64,000 nucleotides of DNA from Notolepis coatsorum (GCA_963971535.1 OZ020585.1:155731083-155795082), one strand, 5' to 3'; shown: positions 1 to 11,995, counted from the first letter of the stretch. Notes: generated by a model not told the origin, from the letters alone. A program made the numbers and translations.

Positions 1-704
1 AGAGGAGACCCAGGAATTTCGAATGGCGTTGGAATTTAGAAAAAAACAACACTATTCAGCTCAAGCCAGCTCCTGTCAATCAAATTACTTGTGGATAAAC
101 TTTTTTATTTATCGTATTTTTCGGGATTATCTACCACAAACCTGAACATTATTGGCATAAATTAGAAGTTAGTTTCTCTACCTTTCTGTAAACGTCTAGC
201 AAAAAACGGCGTTGCAATCTGAGGGAAAATGGCGGAGGAATCTACATGATAAAAAAGTAACTGTACTTACTTACAGTAGATTTCATTCACGTTCTTGCTG
301 CACGCCTGGTGATACTAAATCCAGATTGAACTCTGCCATTGGAAAGAGGAGATTTGGCCCGATCCATAGATGTGAAAATTGGCTATAATAAGGTAATTTA
401 TAGGCCTGATATTCTATATTCTATAATAATATTTCAAATTGTATGTGTCCGGATGGTAGAATTCAGTACTGTATCTACAAAACCTTCTGTGTAATCATAT
501 TCCCTTTATTCATTTGCTTAGATTTTTTGTACACGTGATCTCAAGAAGGTGGTGAACTAACTCAGTGGCACTCTTTCATATCTGGTCATTTTTAGCATGG
601 TGTTATTCACCGTAAAAGAAAAAATAAAAAAAATAAAGATTTGTATTGATATTCTCCTTTGGTTCATTACAATTTAAGTACTCAAGCCTAGTAACAGTCA
701 CAAT
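1..704. other. No gene recognised; AT-rich flank
   Basis: I see no splice-flanked coding segment, RNA gene or clear transposon end. The sequence presumably belongs to an intron of the ABCA-like gene or to intergenic DNA. Confidence 0.5.
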
Positions 705-1118
705 GGGTCTCATTCCCCAAAATTTTCCAAAGAGTTCTCTTGGAAGACTTATCTTGGAACCGACTGAGACAGAATCAATGACAAGTTCACTCTGAGTCCC
801 CAACGTGCTGGTAATATGTGGCTCAAACGCTCGCACCTGTGATATGATCTAATATCTGCTTGGGGAATGGCATTATGTCTTAAACTCGAACACGCATCCC
901 CGTTCAGGTCATTTGCATACAAGACAACGCCTCCAGAGCTCCTTATAAGGCAAAGTAATGACGCAGCTGTGTGGAAATGGATGCGGAAGTGCCTTGCGAG
1001 TCTTGCGCGACCCATCGAAATGAGATTAGATTAATGTATTGTCATCATATATAGTACAGCTCGTGGACGTGGTACACCTGCCGCAGCACGCGTGCGCACA
1101 CACACACTGTATACTGTA

Positions 1119-1266
1119 GCCTACGGCGTAATGAATGAACGCAGTATAGGCTTATTATTCCATTAATGCCTACGGTGTAATGAATGAAGGCAGTATAGGC
1201 TTATTATTCCATTAATGCCTACGGCGTAATGAATGAACGCAGTATAGGCTTATTATTCCATTAATG
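1119..1266. repeat. Three tandem 49-bp units
   Basis: GCCTACGG(C/T)GTAATGAATGA starts at 1119, 1168 and 1217, giving a 49-bp period. A diverged inverted version lies at about 1402-1445, so the array is an amplified outer arm of the palindrome that follows. Confidence 0.85.
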
Positions 1267-1267
1267 A

Positions 1268-1401
1268 CTTGTTGCATTAGGATTTAGTAGATACTATATG
1301 CTCTGCCCTACGTACAGTATAGGTACAGTCTGTACTTATACTGTACATAGGGCAGAGGCAGAGCATATATATAGTATCTACTAAATCCTAATGAAACAAG
1401 T
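1268..1401. repeat. Long imperfect palindrome (arms about 55-60 bp)
   Basis: The arm from CTTGTTGCATTAGGATTTAG down to ACAGTATA is repeated in reverse complement ending AATCCTAATGAAACAAG, around a short centre near 1330. The RNA or single-stranded DNA would form a long hairpin. It is probably a MITE-like fold-back inside transposon copy A. Confidence 0.8.
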
Positions 1402-1657
1402 AACTAGAATATATTAAGCCTATACTGTTCATTAGACACGTAGGCCATACTGGCGCACACAAGACTTGTTATGGAATATTAATGCAGTCTATTTCCATGC
1501 AATTAGCTTTAGTTCTTATTTATTTATTTATCCACTGTCATTTCAGTGTTGGTGTATAGGCTATATAGTGTATTTTAATATAAGTTTAATTGATTAATGA
1601 TATATTCGAAGGAATGCAGGTTTATAGCTATATCAAAACATAAGGTCTGTCCCATTG

Positions 1658-1963
1658 TCCCGCTCAAGCCCATGTCCATCCCACTGCCATTGTGTCCTTG
1701 GGCAAGACACTTAACCTACTTGCCTCGTATGAATGTGTATGCATGTGAATGAATGTTGGTGGTGGTCGGAGGGGCCTTAGGCGATGATTATTCGCCACGC
1801 TTCCATGAGTCTGCCTCAGGGCAGTTCTGGCTGCAATTGTAGCTTACCACCACCGGTATGACTGTGTATGAACGAATAATGGACTCTGTAAGCGCTCTGG
1901 GGTCACTGGGGTGTCATGAAGAGCGCTATATAAATCCAATCCATTATTATTATATTATTATTG
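1658..1963 (+). mobile_element. SINE with L2-like 3' tail
   Basis: The insertion splits a sequence that is continuous at 6520-6545 in transposon copy B (CTGTCCCATTG then TATACCAATC). It ends in AGCGCTATATAAATCCAATC followed by ATT repeats, the stem-loop type tail recognised by L2-clade LINEs. The body contains the motif TTGGGCAAGACACTTAACC seen in fish SINEs. Confidence 0.75.
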
Positions 1964-2531
1964 TATACCAATCAATGGGATATATTGCATGTTGACCTGC
2001 ATTCTTTCAAATGTATATAATCATTAAAACAGATGTGTAACAAATAAGAAATACAAATTCCACAGAAGGCATTAAATAATTATTATTTTCAATCATTTCA
2101 CAATAATTGCATAATTGTGTTTGAATATAAAGTAATTATACATTTGTCCAAAATAGCTGGTTCAGATATGGTTAATCCAGCTGCCCTGTGATCAGATAAA
2201 TCCATATTATTTATTTTTCCGACATCAAATTAATTGTCATATTTGTCATATTTATTTTAATTATGATTAAGTAATTAATTCCAATGAGGCCTGTAGCGTT
2301 AACATGAAGGAATCACTATGAGAACACAGTCTGTCAAGTTAATACAATTTTCAATTAGTCAATCAATCATAAGTGTGCTCCTCAGCACTCTTAAATCTGC
2401 TCTCAGCCACGCTCAAATCTGATCTCAGGAAAATTTGGGGAATCGCGCTACCAGCCCTAATATGTCTTAAATGGGCAGACATCTGCCTAAGAGGACATTT
2501 TTGGTCGTAAATCCGTTCGGGAATGAGACCC

Positions 2532-3647
2532 AATATGTCTGACACTGGGAATACATTCCCTGAGATCCATAGATGTCCCTAGATACCAATAACATGCAAA
2601 TTGACCTTGTAGAAGTGGAGAAATCTTCCATTTACTTAGGTATGTATTTAAAAAAAAAAACTTTGTTTATTGAAGTTTTTCATTGCAATATGAAATGAGC
2701 AGTAGGTCAAACTGTACACATATATGCCAGACGTATTGCACATATCTACATATAAGTAGTCAAAATATAGGTCTGTTGAATGTAAACAATATACATATTG
2801 CACATAGCTACGTATAAGTAGTCAAAATATAGGTCTGTTGAATATAGACTACAGCGAATACACCACAAAATAAATATATAGATATTGTTTTGGACATACA
2901 GTCAATTGAACAGATATGTACACTCAGGACAAGGACTGTACAGCAGAAAGAGAGGAATGGAACCTTTTTTTGTTTTAAGTGAGAAGGTAAACATCGGGTT
3001 ACACCTGAACATGTAGACAGGTCAACCAACCAACCTCAATGTATTTTTAGGCAGATCTTCTGAAAATAGGGCTAGGGCTCAAGAGGTTAAATAAATCATT
3101 AAAAAAAAGAAAGAAAATATGACTATACTAGACTGAGTAGAGACGAGCCACTGGCTTGTGACGTGGAGGTACTTTGTGGGGGAATTAATATTAATGGTAA
3201 GCAACAAGAATGTGTGGTAGAGAGTGCTGGTGTATTAGTCACAGAAGCGGACAAATAGCTGGGTATATTTTAGAGGTATAAAAATGCAGTCCAACAACAA
3301 TTTAACTTTGATATTTAGACCATGGTTCTGGATTAATTTTGAAAATGTTCTAAAAGTGCAGTAGGCCTTCAAAAGTGAGGGGACTTATTCTGTCAGCAGT
3401 GACTGAATGTATGACATTGATTTGATTATTATGAATTCCCAGCATTACATAAAATAAATTATGTTTTAACAGATGGGCGGCTTTTATTCTGTTATCTCAC
3501 AACAATAGTGATGACCTAGATGTAGTGGGCGGTACACCGGTACTTGAATTCATAATGTCCCAAAGATCATGCTCATTGTGGATTAGCCACTTAATAAAGA
3601 AGACAATAGTTGTTCACCAGTGTTTGAAAAGTTGGCGCCACACTCAC
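2532..3647. other. Intron or flank with a 62-bp duplication; no gene seen
   Basis: A segment containing ATATAGGTCTGTTGAAT is repeated twice about 62 bp apart (around 2735-2855). The rest is AT-rich with no coding signal on either strand. Confidence 0.5.
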
Positions 3648-3778
3648 CATTCTCAGCCATGCCGCTGTTGACCTGGGCTCCCAACACCTTCTCGATCAGA
3701 GCAGCAACAGGGGGGATATGGTCCCAAAGAGGTGTCCCATGGAAGGCTGACAGTAGGGCCTCTAACATCTTCCCAAAC
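3648..3778 (-). CDS. ABCA-like gene, window exon 12 (131 bp, phase 2 to 1)
   Basis: The acceptor is CTTTTCTGGCAG before GTTTGGG, and the donor is GAGAATG followed by GTGAGT. The exon encodes FGKMLEALLSAFHGTPLW through VLGAQVNSGMAEN. It is the last exon I can recognise; no further exon was found below 3.6 kb, so the gene continues outside the window. Confidence 0.75.
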
Positions 3779-5094
3779 CTGCCAGAAAAGATTAGATCAG
3801 TGGCCCCATTTATCACACTTCAAATGATGTAGGATCACTGCTCTAGTCACATGATCATATTATACACCCTCGCTATGACTTGTGAGTCGATCTGATCTCA
3901 AATCAACATTCCTACATTAAGATGCTTGATAAATACATGCCCAGGGATGTATTGGAAGGCAAACGCAGCTACATTTGAAAGGATCACACCAACATGGGAA
4001 ATTAATGTCAATGTACCTACTGTCTTCTCCAGAGTCAGACAAGTAGATAGATACCAATTTCCTCTCTGTGCGTTCAATGGAAAGCTATCAGGCTGCAAGC
4101 TAGCCTAGTTTAGCACAAATGCATGGAAGTGGATACGGACCAATAGCCAGTGGTGTGTTGGTGATTTCTGGTTGCACTGTGTTTTAATGACGTCACATGC
4201 ATAAATGTTCCCTCGCGTGCGCACAGAATAAAGACGATGCCTAATTGCCTCTAGGAATGGAATGTAACACATTAACAAGTTTTGTGTGAATGTATCTGAG
4301 GGCGTATTTGAACACACCTGATGACCTGAGCTATTGTTATGCAAAGTAGCCAGGTGGGTACTTGGCGAGTTGGCGCATGAGTTGAGTGCAGAACATTCTT
4401 GTGTGCACGCACGTGCACATCCGTGCATGTGTGTGCGCTACTGTGCGTGCTCCTGCGTGCTCCAGCTCACAGACCTGGTTGAACGCCGTGCAACCCCGTC
4501 CCATGACCAACGCACCACTGCCAATAGCCTAGCTTAAAACTCCGGGAGAGGTGTTTTTGGCCAACAGCAAGGCTAGCTGGTCTGTAAATTGGTATCTATT
4601 ACAGACCAGTATCTATCTTCTTGGTATCTATCTTCTCTGGAGAAGATGGTAAGCACATTTCCCACAATGCTGGTGTGTTCCTCTAAGTTTCCTCGCCTTT
4701 GAATGTGTGAGAAAAGAGTTTAACCATATTTCAAAGCTAATATAAACTCAGTGAGTAGAATCAACTTCATTTCAGGTAGGCTATGTGACATTTAGTACTG
4801 CTCCAAGAAAACAAAACAAATGTGAGCTGGAGCTAATATTTCATCCATATTATAGGCTATAAGTATGGAACTGGCAGATAAACAATTAAAACACTCTTCA
4901 TCCACAGGGGCCTGCTTAACCCTTTCACTGCCACACAACAGCAGGTTAATCCTTTCACTGCGACAATACACCGAAGGTTAACCCTTTCACTGCCACACAG
5001 CAGCAAGTTAACCCTTTCACTGCAACACACTACAGAAGGTTAACCCTTTCCTATCACACTACCGACGGTCCTCTATGTGACCCTCTGAGCTCAC
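3779..5094. other. Intron of the ABCA-like gene
   Basis: It is bounded by the donor at 5095 and the acceptor at 3779 of the minus-strand gene. Near 4915-5060 lies a degenerate tandem repeat built on TTAACCCTTTCACTGC (listed separately). No other gene is visible. Confidence 0.6.
4915..5060. repeat. Degenerate tandem repeat, about 32-36 bp unit
   Basis: TTAACCCTTTCACTGCcACA recurs four to five times with irregular spacing, immediately downstream of an exon donor on the gene strand. Confidence 0.75.
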
Positions 5095-5243
5095 CTGTGC
5101 CAGGTGTGTTGGCTGGCTTGTGCGGTCACCATCTGCTCCAGTACAGGGCCCAGGCCAGTGAAGACCTCCATAGAGGGAATGTTTACCGCAAAGCCAGGGT
5201 CTCCTGTGATGAGCTGCAAGAGAGCGTTCAGGATGTTTCCCAT
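5095..5243 (-). CDS. ABCA-like gene, window exon 11 (149 bp, phase 0 to 2)
   Basis: The acceptor is GTCTTTCTTTCAG before ATGGGAAAC, and the donor is GGCACAG followed by GTGAGC. The exon encodes MGNILNALLQLITGDPGFAV to VTAQASQHTWH. The other two frames either lose the hydrophobic pattern or stop early. It pairs in phase 2 with the exon at 3778, which has a similar character. Confidence 0.75.
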
Positions 5244-5281
5244 CTGAAAGAAAGACAAATAAAAGTGTGTGTGGGTGTGTG

Positions 5282-5534
5282 TACACTGTAAAAAATTAAA
5301 GTTTTTTTCACAGGAAATTCACTGTATTATTTTACAGATTACTTTTGTTTTTCTACTTTAAGTGTAAATTCCATAAAAATACAGTAAATTACCTTTTATC
5401 AAAATATTAACCATTAAATAAAGGTTGTAATCTGTAAATGTATTTGATTTTACTGTAATTTGACAGTAAGTATTTGGCAACCATTGATGCCAGACATTTA
5501 CCATTTTCTTGCAGCTTTTTTTCTTACAGTGTAC
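5282..5534. mobile_element. Short TIR element (ACTGTAAAAAA MITE)
   Basis: TACACTGTAAAAAATTAAAG at the left is matched in reverse complement by TTTTTTTCTTACAGTGTA at the right. The 250-bp, AT-rich, non-coding interior is typical of a MITE. The exact TSD (TA or GTAC) cannot be fixed. It lies about 40 bp outside the acceptor of exon 5095-5243. Confidence 0.7.
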
Positions 5535-5759
5535 GTTCATGTACATACTTTCTGCAATGACGGGTCTGTTGAAAGAGGCTCATCCTCTACTTTACTGAGG
5601 TTTATATAGAATCAGGAATAAAGTCTTCACTTTCCATGAGACATTTTATTGATCCGGTGAAATGAATAAAGTCACACGTGTTTTGTTTCTGCTTCCGTTT
5701 ATGGTCATATTATTATTATTATAAAAATATTTGTATGTTAATAGTGTAGGGCTGACCTC

Positions 5760-5815
5760 GATTAGTCGAATAGTCGACTAATCGATCGAAAGGAGCCGTA
5801 GTCGACTGGCAACCT
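5760..5815. repeat. Short TCGACTAATCGA-rich repeat fragment
   Basis: It contains the overlapping palindromes ATTAGTCGA and TAGTCGACTAATCGATCG. It resembles the end of a dispersed hAT-like fish repeat but has no partner end nearby. Confidence 0.4.
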
Positions 5816-5984
5816 CTTTATAACAATTATATTATTATTATTAAAATTTTTTTATTCTTTCCTAAAGCAAAGAGGCCTAGAAGTGTGGCTAACGCTAATG
5901 GCGCGCATACCAGTGAGGCTAACTGCCTAAGAAAACGGGCACATAGGCACTGAAAGAGGATTTCACCCGTCTAATAAACACACT

Positions 5985-7095
5985 GGGTCTCATTCCCGAA
6001 AATTTTTCAAAGATATATTCTGGAAGACTTATCTTGGAACCACTGAGACATAATCAATGACAAGTTCACTCTGAGTCCTGAACGTGCTGGTAATATGTCT
6101 TAAGTGGCTGAAAAGGTCGCACAAATTATATGATCTGATATCTGCTTGGAGAATGGCATTCTGTCTTAAACTCGAAAGCACGTTCCCGTTCAGATCATTT
6201 GCATACAAAACAACGCCTCCAGAGCTCCTTATAAGGCTCCTTTCTACGTCAAATGTACTCTCTTTTCTGGACTCTTTTTGTATCACAAACAGTACTGTAT
6301 TTGCAAATCTGGTATGTCATAAATGTATAGATATAGCAGTACTGTCTATCTGTGTTGTGTGTGTCATATATGTTATGATGAATTGAAAATGGGGGACCCT
6401 GATGTAAACAAGACGAAATTCTTTCTCTGGTCTGCATCCCCTTATGTAATTGAGCTGTACTGTACTGTACCCATTCTGCAATCTGTTAGTAAGTTTTCAA
6501 TCAATCAATCAAACAAATGTCTGTCCCATTGTATACCAATCAATGGGATACATTGCATGTTGACCTGCATTCTTTCAAATGTATATAATTAATCATTAAA
6601 ACAGATGTGTAACAAATAAGAAATACAAATTCCACAGAAGGCATTAAATAATTATTATTTTCAATCATTTCACAATAATTGCATAATTGTGTTTGAATAT
6701 CTGAGTAATTAAAGTAATTATACATTTGTCCAAAATAGCTGGTTCAGATATGGTTAAGCAGCTGCCCTGTGATCAGATGAATCCATATTATTTATTTTTC
6801 CGACATCAAATGCGTAATTTCTTATCGTACAAATATTGTCATATTTATTTTAATTATGATTAAGTAATTAATTCCAAGGAGGCCTGTAGCGTTGACGTGA
6901 AGGAATCACTATGAGAACACAGTCTGTCAAGTTATAATGACATTTTTAATTAGTCAATCAATCATGAGATTTCAACAATCAAATCTGATCTGTGAAATTT
7001 GGGGACTCCCACTCCCAGCCCTAATATGTCTTAAATGAGCCGAAATCTGGCTAAGACGAAATTTTTTGTTGTAACTTCGTTCAGGAATGAGACCC
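5985..7095. mobile_element. TIR DNA transposon, family X copy B (non-coding)
   Basis: It has the same ends as 705-2531 (GGGTCTCATTCCCGAAAATT at the left, GGAATGAGACCC at the right) but a different 3-bp TSD, ACT (5982-5984 and 7096-7098). It retains the uninterrupted site where copy A has its SINE. It carries a different insert, a LINE 3' fragment at about 6240-6505. Confidence 0.82.
6240..6505 (+). mobile_element. LINE 3'-end fragment with (CAAT)n tail, family Y
   Basis: It contains the blocks GTCATAAATGT, ATGATGAATTGAAAATGGGG and TTCTGCAATCTGTTAGTAAG, then CAATCAATCAATC. The same blocks occur at 11290-11450, 23560-23780, 31143-31200 and in reverse at 56765-56965. The 23.3-23.8 kb copy still encodes part of a reverse transcriptase C-terminus, which identifies the family as a non-LTR retrotransposon (Rex1/CR1-like by inference). 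Confidence 0.65.
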
Positions 7096-7227
7096 ACTGA
7101 CTAGACAAATATCAAGATGTATCCATCAGTGGACCAATTGCATGTTTTCGCAGAGGACAAGAAGACTTCAGTTGACTCCTTCAGACATTAAGCACAAATG
7201 GAATGATCAAAAAAGAAAATATATATA

Positions 7228-7545
7228 TACCGTAATTTTCGGACTATAAGCCGCGCCTTTTTTTCCCATTTTTCGACCCTGCGGCTTATATAACGGTGCG
7301 GCTTATATGTGACTCGACGTGACCAAACCCGAAAATGTAAAAATCGAAATATTGCTTTTTTGACTGCATTGAAATGTTATTTATCTGTTCCCTTATTTGC
7401 TAAACTTAATACAACTTGTAAATGAGTTAATTCTTGTTATTTGTCCGACAGTATTGTGTCCCAATGCTAATTACATATGGTAATTAAACATTAAAACACC
7501 TGCGGCTTATAGTCCAGCGCGGCTTATATGTGTACACATCATTAA
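7228..7545. repeat. GCGGCTTATA-rich fold-back repeat
   Basis: The left part has ACCGTAATTTTCGGACTATA followed by several GCGGCTTATA motifs. The right part has GCGGCTTATAGTCCAGCGCG, the inverted theme. This is a common short dispersed repeat type in fish genomes, with no coding. Confidence 0.6.
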
Positions 7546-7884
7546 ATTTAGCTGCTGCGGTTTGAAAATAACTAAAACATGTCCCCTTTAGCTCCTCTTG
7601 GAGGCATAAAGTTGATTATGCAGATTGTTTGTGCAGAACCTTTCACATTCTCACCCTGGAGACGGAGAGCTTCTTTGTACTTCCCTGAAATCTGAGTTGC
7701 ATGTGATGATGTCCCTAATAGGTCAAACCTATCATTGTCCAATATGTGGTAACTTGACACATTTAGCTTCAGCTACACAGAAAGCTGAGTAGGTATTGAC
7801 ATGCCTTCAAAGAATATAAGCTATCTTGTTGTTTGCATATTCATAGATTGTTGCATTCTCAATGAGGCTAAAGGTGTAGAGATG

Positions 7885-8345
7885 CTGCTAAAGCCAAGTT
7901 CAGACATCATTATAGCCCTGATCTTCCACTCTTCGTTCTTTGGAGATCGCTGACAAAAAGCCCCAGATCAGAGGCAAATCTGTGTTCCCTCGGCGTGTGC
8001 ACATCTGTGCTCGAGTGCAATGTGTGAAGACGCGAGCCGGGAAGCTCACTGATGCATCGCAGATGCCCGACATCAAGCAGGCTAAACCCTATCGGGGACA
8101 GGCAATGAGCTACAGCCAATGAGAGCACAAGAAAAGAGAGAGAGAGACCATGGCACGAGTTACTTTGACTAGTAAGTAGACCATGAACAGAATGAAGAAA
8201 CTCTTGTCTCGTCTGAATGAGAACAAGAAAATAATTTGTTAGCCTATTGCAATGTCCGTTGACCCTGTAGTGTTATTAGAGTGTCTCTATTAGTCATTCA
8301 TTCACTCGTGATTTTAGAGACATTTTAAAAAGGGGATGGGTGGAG
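7885..8345 (+). repeat. Dispersed repeat Z, forward copy
   Basis: It begins GCCAAGTTCAGACATCATTA and contains CAATGAGCTACAGCCAATGA and GACATTTTAAAAAGGGGATG. An inverted, diverged copy lies at 11495-11995. No coding content. It is likely an internally deleted DNA transposon, superfamily unknown. Confidence 0.65.
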
Positions 8346-8767
8346 ATCTGGGAAATAACCTACTATACAGTCTATGAAAAGGAGAGTGGCGTTGTTGTCT
8401 ACAAATCATTCCACAAACTTCAATGCTATATTTATCACCTGAACTGGATAAGAGTTTCATATTCTGAATATGCACGTTGAGAATATGAAGGAGAATAATG
8501 AGTGGAGAGAGTGAGAATGATATCTGACACAGTGGGTGTAGTGTGGGGAAAATAAGGCCCGGACAAGGAAAGAAAGACAGCTCATTCTCTCAGAGTAAAA
8601 GATAAACCGCTAAAACCTTGCATTCTTGACAAAAAACATAGTTTGGAGACCAGACAGACTCGTCGTCAGGGACTTCAACATCCCCGAATATGAGACAGAA
8701 AGTTGTGTCGTGTGAACAGTACAGTGCTCTGATGAATTTGTAAAAGTCATGTAAATGTTCTGGTGAA

Positions 8768-9511
8768 GAGAAGAAGGTGGAAGAGAACCTGGAGAAGTGG
8801 AGGCATGCACTGGAGAGAAGAGGGATGAAAGTGAGCAGAGGCAAGACTGAGTACATGTGTGTGAATGGGAAGGAAGACAGAGGGGTGGTGATGATGCAAG
8901 GAGTAGAGGTACCAAAAGTGGACGAGTTTAAATACTTGGGGTCAACTGTCCAAAGTAATGGGGACTGTGGTAGGGAGGTGAAGAAGAGAGTGCAGGCCGG
9001 GTGGTGCGGATGGGGAAGGATGACAAGGGTTATCTGCGATAGAAGGGTACCAGCAAGAGTTAAGGGAAAGGTCTACAGCAGGGTAGTGAGACCAGCTATG
9101 CTGTATGGTCTAGAAACGGTGGCACTGAACAACAAGCAGGTGGCGGAGCTGGGGGTGGCAGAGATGAAGATGCTAAGGTTCTCTCTGGGAGTAACAAGGT
9201 TGGGAAAAAAAATGCCTACATCAGAGGAACGGCCCATGTTGAGCAGTTCGGGCAGAAAGTGAGAGAGGCAAGACTGAGATGGTTTGGACATGTGCGGAGG
9301 AGTGAGGTGGGGTACATCGGGAGGAGGATGCTGGAGATGGAGCTGTCTGGAAAGAGGAGGAGGGGAAGGCCCAATAGGAGGTTTATGGACACTGTGAAGG
9401 AGGACATGCGGGCAGCAGGCATGACGGAGGACGACGCAGAGGACAGGAACAGATGGAAACGGATGATCCGCTGTGGCAACCCCTGAGGGGAGAAGCCAAA
9501 AGAAGAAGAAG
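8768..9511 (+). mobile_element. 5'-truncated non-LTR retrotransposon (RTE-like) with 19-bp TSD
   Basis: It is flanked by perfect 19-bp direct repeats ATGTAAATGTTCTGGTGAA (8749-8767 and 9512-9530). The insert encodes the C-terminal part of a LINE reverse transcriptase: FKYLGSTVQSNGDCGREV, then RPAMLYGLETVAL, then after a frame change REARLRWFGHVRR and a basic GKRRRGRPNRRFMDTVKED tail ending CGNP. The frame breaks in an A8 run near 9207-9214. The 3' end is a short (AGA)n tail, as in RTE-type elements. The 5' truncation removed the catalytic fingers and palm, so it is dead on arrival. Confidence 0.88.
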
Positions 9512-9794
9512 ATGTAAATGTTCTGGTGAATTATATGTAAGGTATGTACTGCTGTGAAGCCACAGGGTATGCAGTCTAGGTAAGATGGTGATGGCATGTT
9601 GTCTGACTGCTAGAGATAACGAGTGCTAAATTCCTTCCAATCCTGGCAAGAGAAGCATTGTCGTCTAGAGGCTGTAACCCAAGTGTCAGCCTAAACCTGT
9701 ATTCTGTCTTCTACAGTATGTACAGCTATGTACTGGTGCATGCTTGAAGCGTTTCACCTTCCCTGATAAACCTAAAATTCCACCAACATGTATC

Positions 9795-9839
9795 TTGCCC
9801 CACAAGAGGAGACAAAAGGTGTCTCCTCTTGTGGGGCAA
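9795..9839. repeat. Perfect hairpin, 20-bp arms and 5-nt loop
   Basis: TTGCCCCACAAGAGGAGACA (9795-9814) is followed by AAAGG and then its exact reverse complement (9820-9839). It is not associated with a U tract or any gene I can see. Confidence 0.9.
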
Positions 9840-9925
9840 ATGTGTCTGAGGAAGACATGCAGCATTCTCAAGGGCACCTATCACCCCAATCATGAACTGT
9901 TTTCCCTCCTCCCCTTCGCGAGGCG

Positions 9926-10340
9926 CTAAATCAAATAAAATCAAATAAAATGTATTTGTAAGGCCCGACAACACACGTTAATGTCCCCATGGGCCGGACA
10001 CGTCTTCTTTAAACAAGTAAAGAAGAAACATCACAATAAGTTAAGAACAAAACAAAAACACCATAAAGTCCAAAAATGTATAATAAATGCAAAATAAATG
10101 CAACACTCCCAGACATACCCCACACGAAGGTAAGGAAAAACTCACTAAGACCTAGCAATAGGAAAAAATGCACCACAGGCAGTGTGGAGGAGAGAAACCT
10201 TAGAAGGGCCATTCAAGGGGGGATCTCCCTTCTTAGATGTGTTGCAATAAAACAGGAAACTCTGCTCCAAGTCAAGCAGACTCAGGAAGAGGTTCTTTCC
10301 CTCAGCCATCATCTCCCTGAACTCTGTACCATGATGACAG
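9926..10340 (-). repeat. Dispersed LINE-type 3' region, reverse orientation
   Basis: AAATGTATTTGTAAGGCCCG at 9950 is the reverse complement of GGGCCTTACAAATACATTTG at 23260-23280, which sits at another LINE fragment. It contains GTAAGGAAAAACTCACTAAG, typical of a fish interspersed repeat. No gene. Confidence 0.5.
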
Positions 10341-10348
10341 CCCCCGTC

Positions 10349-10470
<122 letters not shown>

Positions 10471-10990
10471 CATAACTACCTACCTCATACTAGTCTACCC
10501 ATATAACTCTATATATATTTACTGCATTTTTTTTATATATATATCCATATCTGTATGCATATAATCCTTCTATATATCTACTTATACACCTGCATATAAG
10601 CCATATAACTTGATGCTGTATATAAAATGTATATATTTATTCTTACCGTATATATATCTATCCACATCTGTCTGTACATACCTGCATATAATCCTTTTTA
10701 CATATCTGTAGATACTATATCTATATATATCCCTTACCTACTCTTACTAGTTACACTGCTGGTCAGTATGACTTACTACCATAGTGATACACGTATATGT
10801 GCTTCATACCTGTTCAACTGTACATACAGTATCAACACTACAACTCTGTAGATAATAATAATAATAATAATTTATTTAATTTATAAAGCGCTTCTCAATA
10901 ACCCGAAGTCGCTGATACATCTGATTAGCACTATTACTCAGTAGTGCTAACTTATGTAATCACCTGTACATTATATACTACAATTGCTAC
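10471..10990 (+). repeat. TA-rich dispersed repeat W
   Basis: The blocks TATCTATCCACATCTGTCTG, CTACTCTTACTAGTTACACT and GGTCAGTATGACTTACTACC recur at 29380-29520, and a weaker relative lies near 27000-27370. It is probably the 3' untranslated part of a LINE. At 10855-10910 an L2-like tail (ATAAAGCGCTTCTCAATAAC) follows. Confidence 0.6.
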
Positions 10991-11039
10991 TGTCTAATCA
11001 GATTAAATCTAATTTCATGTCTTTGGGTTGGTGTTCTCC

Positions 11040-11460
11040 CAATACGGTATTGTGTGCAAATATATACCACCCCTCCTCCCACAGTTTTCGCACCGCACAT
11101 GCGGATAGTACCTCAAACTGACCGGCTTCATCAGGAAAACCACTCTCAAAGAGCACCTACGGGAGGCTGCAATTCGAAACTGGCCCCGGTAAATGCCCCC
11201 CCCCCCCCCCCCCCCCCACCCACCCAACCCCCTTCAATGTACAGTTTCTTCCCCCTCAAATGTATATATTCTCTTTTAGAAACTCTGTAAATAAACAGTA
11301 CTGTATGTTTGTATATCTTGTATGTCATAAATGTCTGGATGTAACAGTACTGTATATTTGTATGTCGTGTATGTCATAAATGTCTGGATGTAACAGTACT
11401 GTATATTTGTATGTCATAAATGTTACGATGAATTGAAAACGGGGGACCTGTAGGTGTCAA
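11040..11460 (+). repeat. LINE-derived fragment, C20 tract and family Y 3' end
   Basis: CTCCTCCCACAGTTTT(C/G)GCAC here is shared with 12479-12500. A run of about 20 C follows at 11197-11217. From about 11290 the family Y blocks (GTCATAAATGTCTGGATGTA, twice) lead to GAATTGAAAACGGGGGACC. Confidence 0.6.
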
Positions 11461-11494
11461 CCGCCAACTCTACTAATGCACTGATTATTTCTCA

Positions 11495-11995
<501 letters not shown>

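Larger units (their letters stand above)
705..2531. mobile_element. TIR DNA transposon, family X copy A (non-coding)
   Basis: The element begins GGGTCTCATTCCCCAAAATT and ends with the inverted match CGGGAATGAGACCC. It is flanked by a 3-bp direct repeat AAT (702-704 and 2532-2534). A second copy at 5985-7095 has the same ends and a different 3-bp repeat (ACT), which confirms the boundaries. No transposase is visible. A 3-bp TSD and GGG terminus resemble PIF/Harbinger elements, but the TSD is not the usual TWA, so the superfamily is unproven. It carries a palindromic insert (1119-1445) and a SINE (1658-1963) absent from copy B. Confidence 0.8.

Noticed and set aside
8590-8915. Minus-strand frames over the LINE 5' junction
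   Set aside because: They are antisense shadows of the RT-coding strand.
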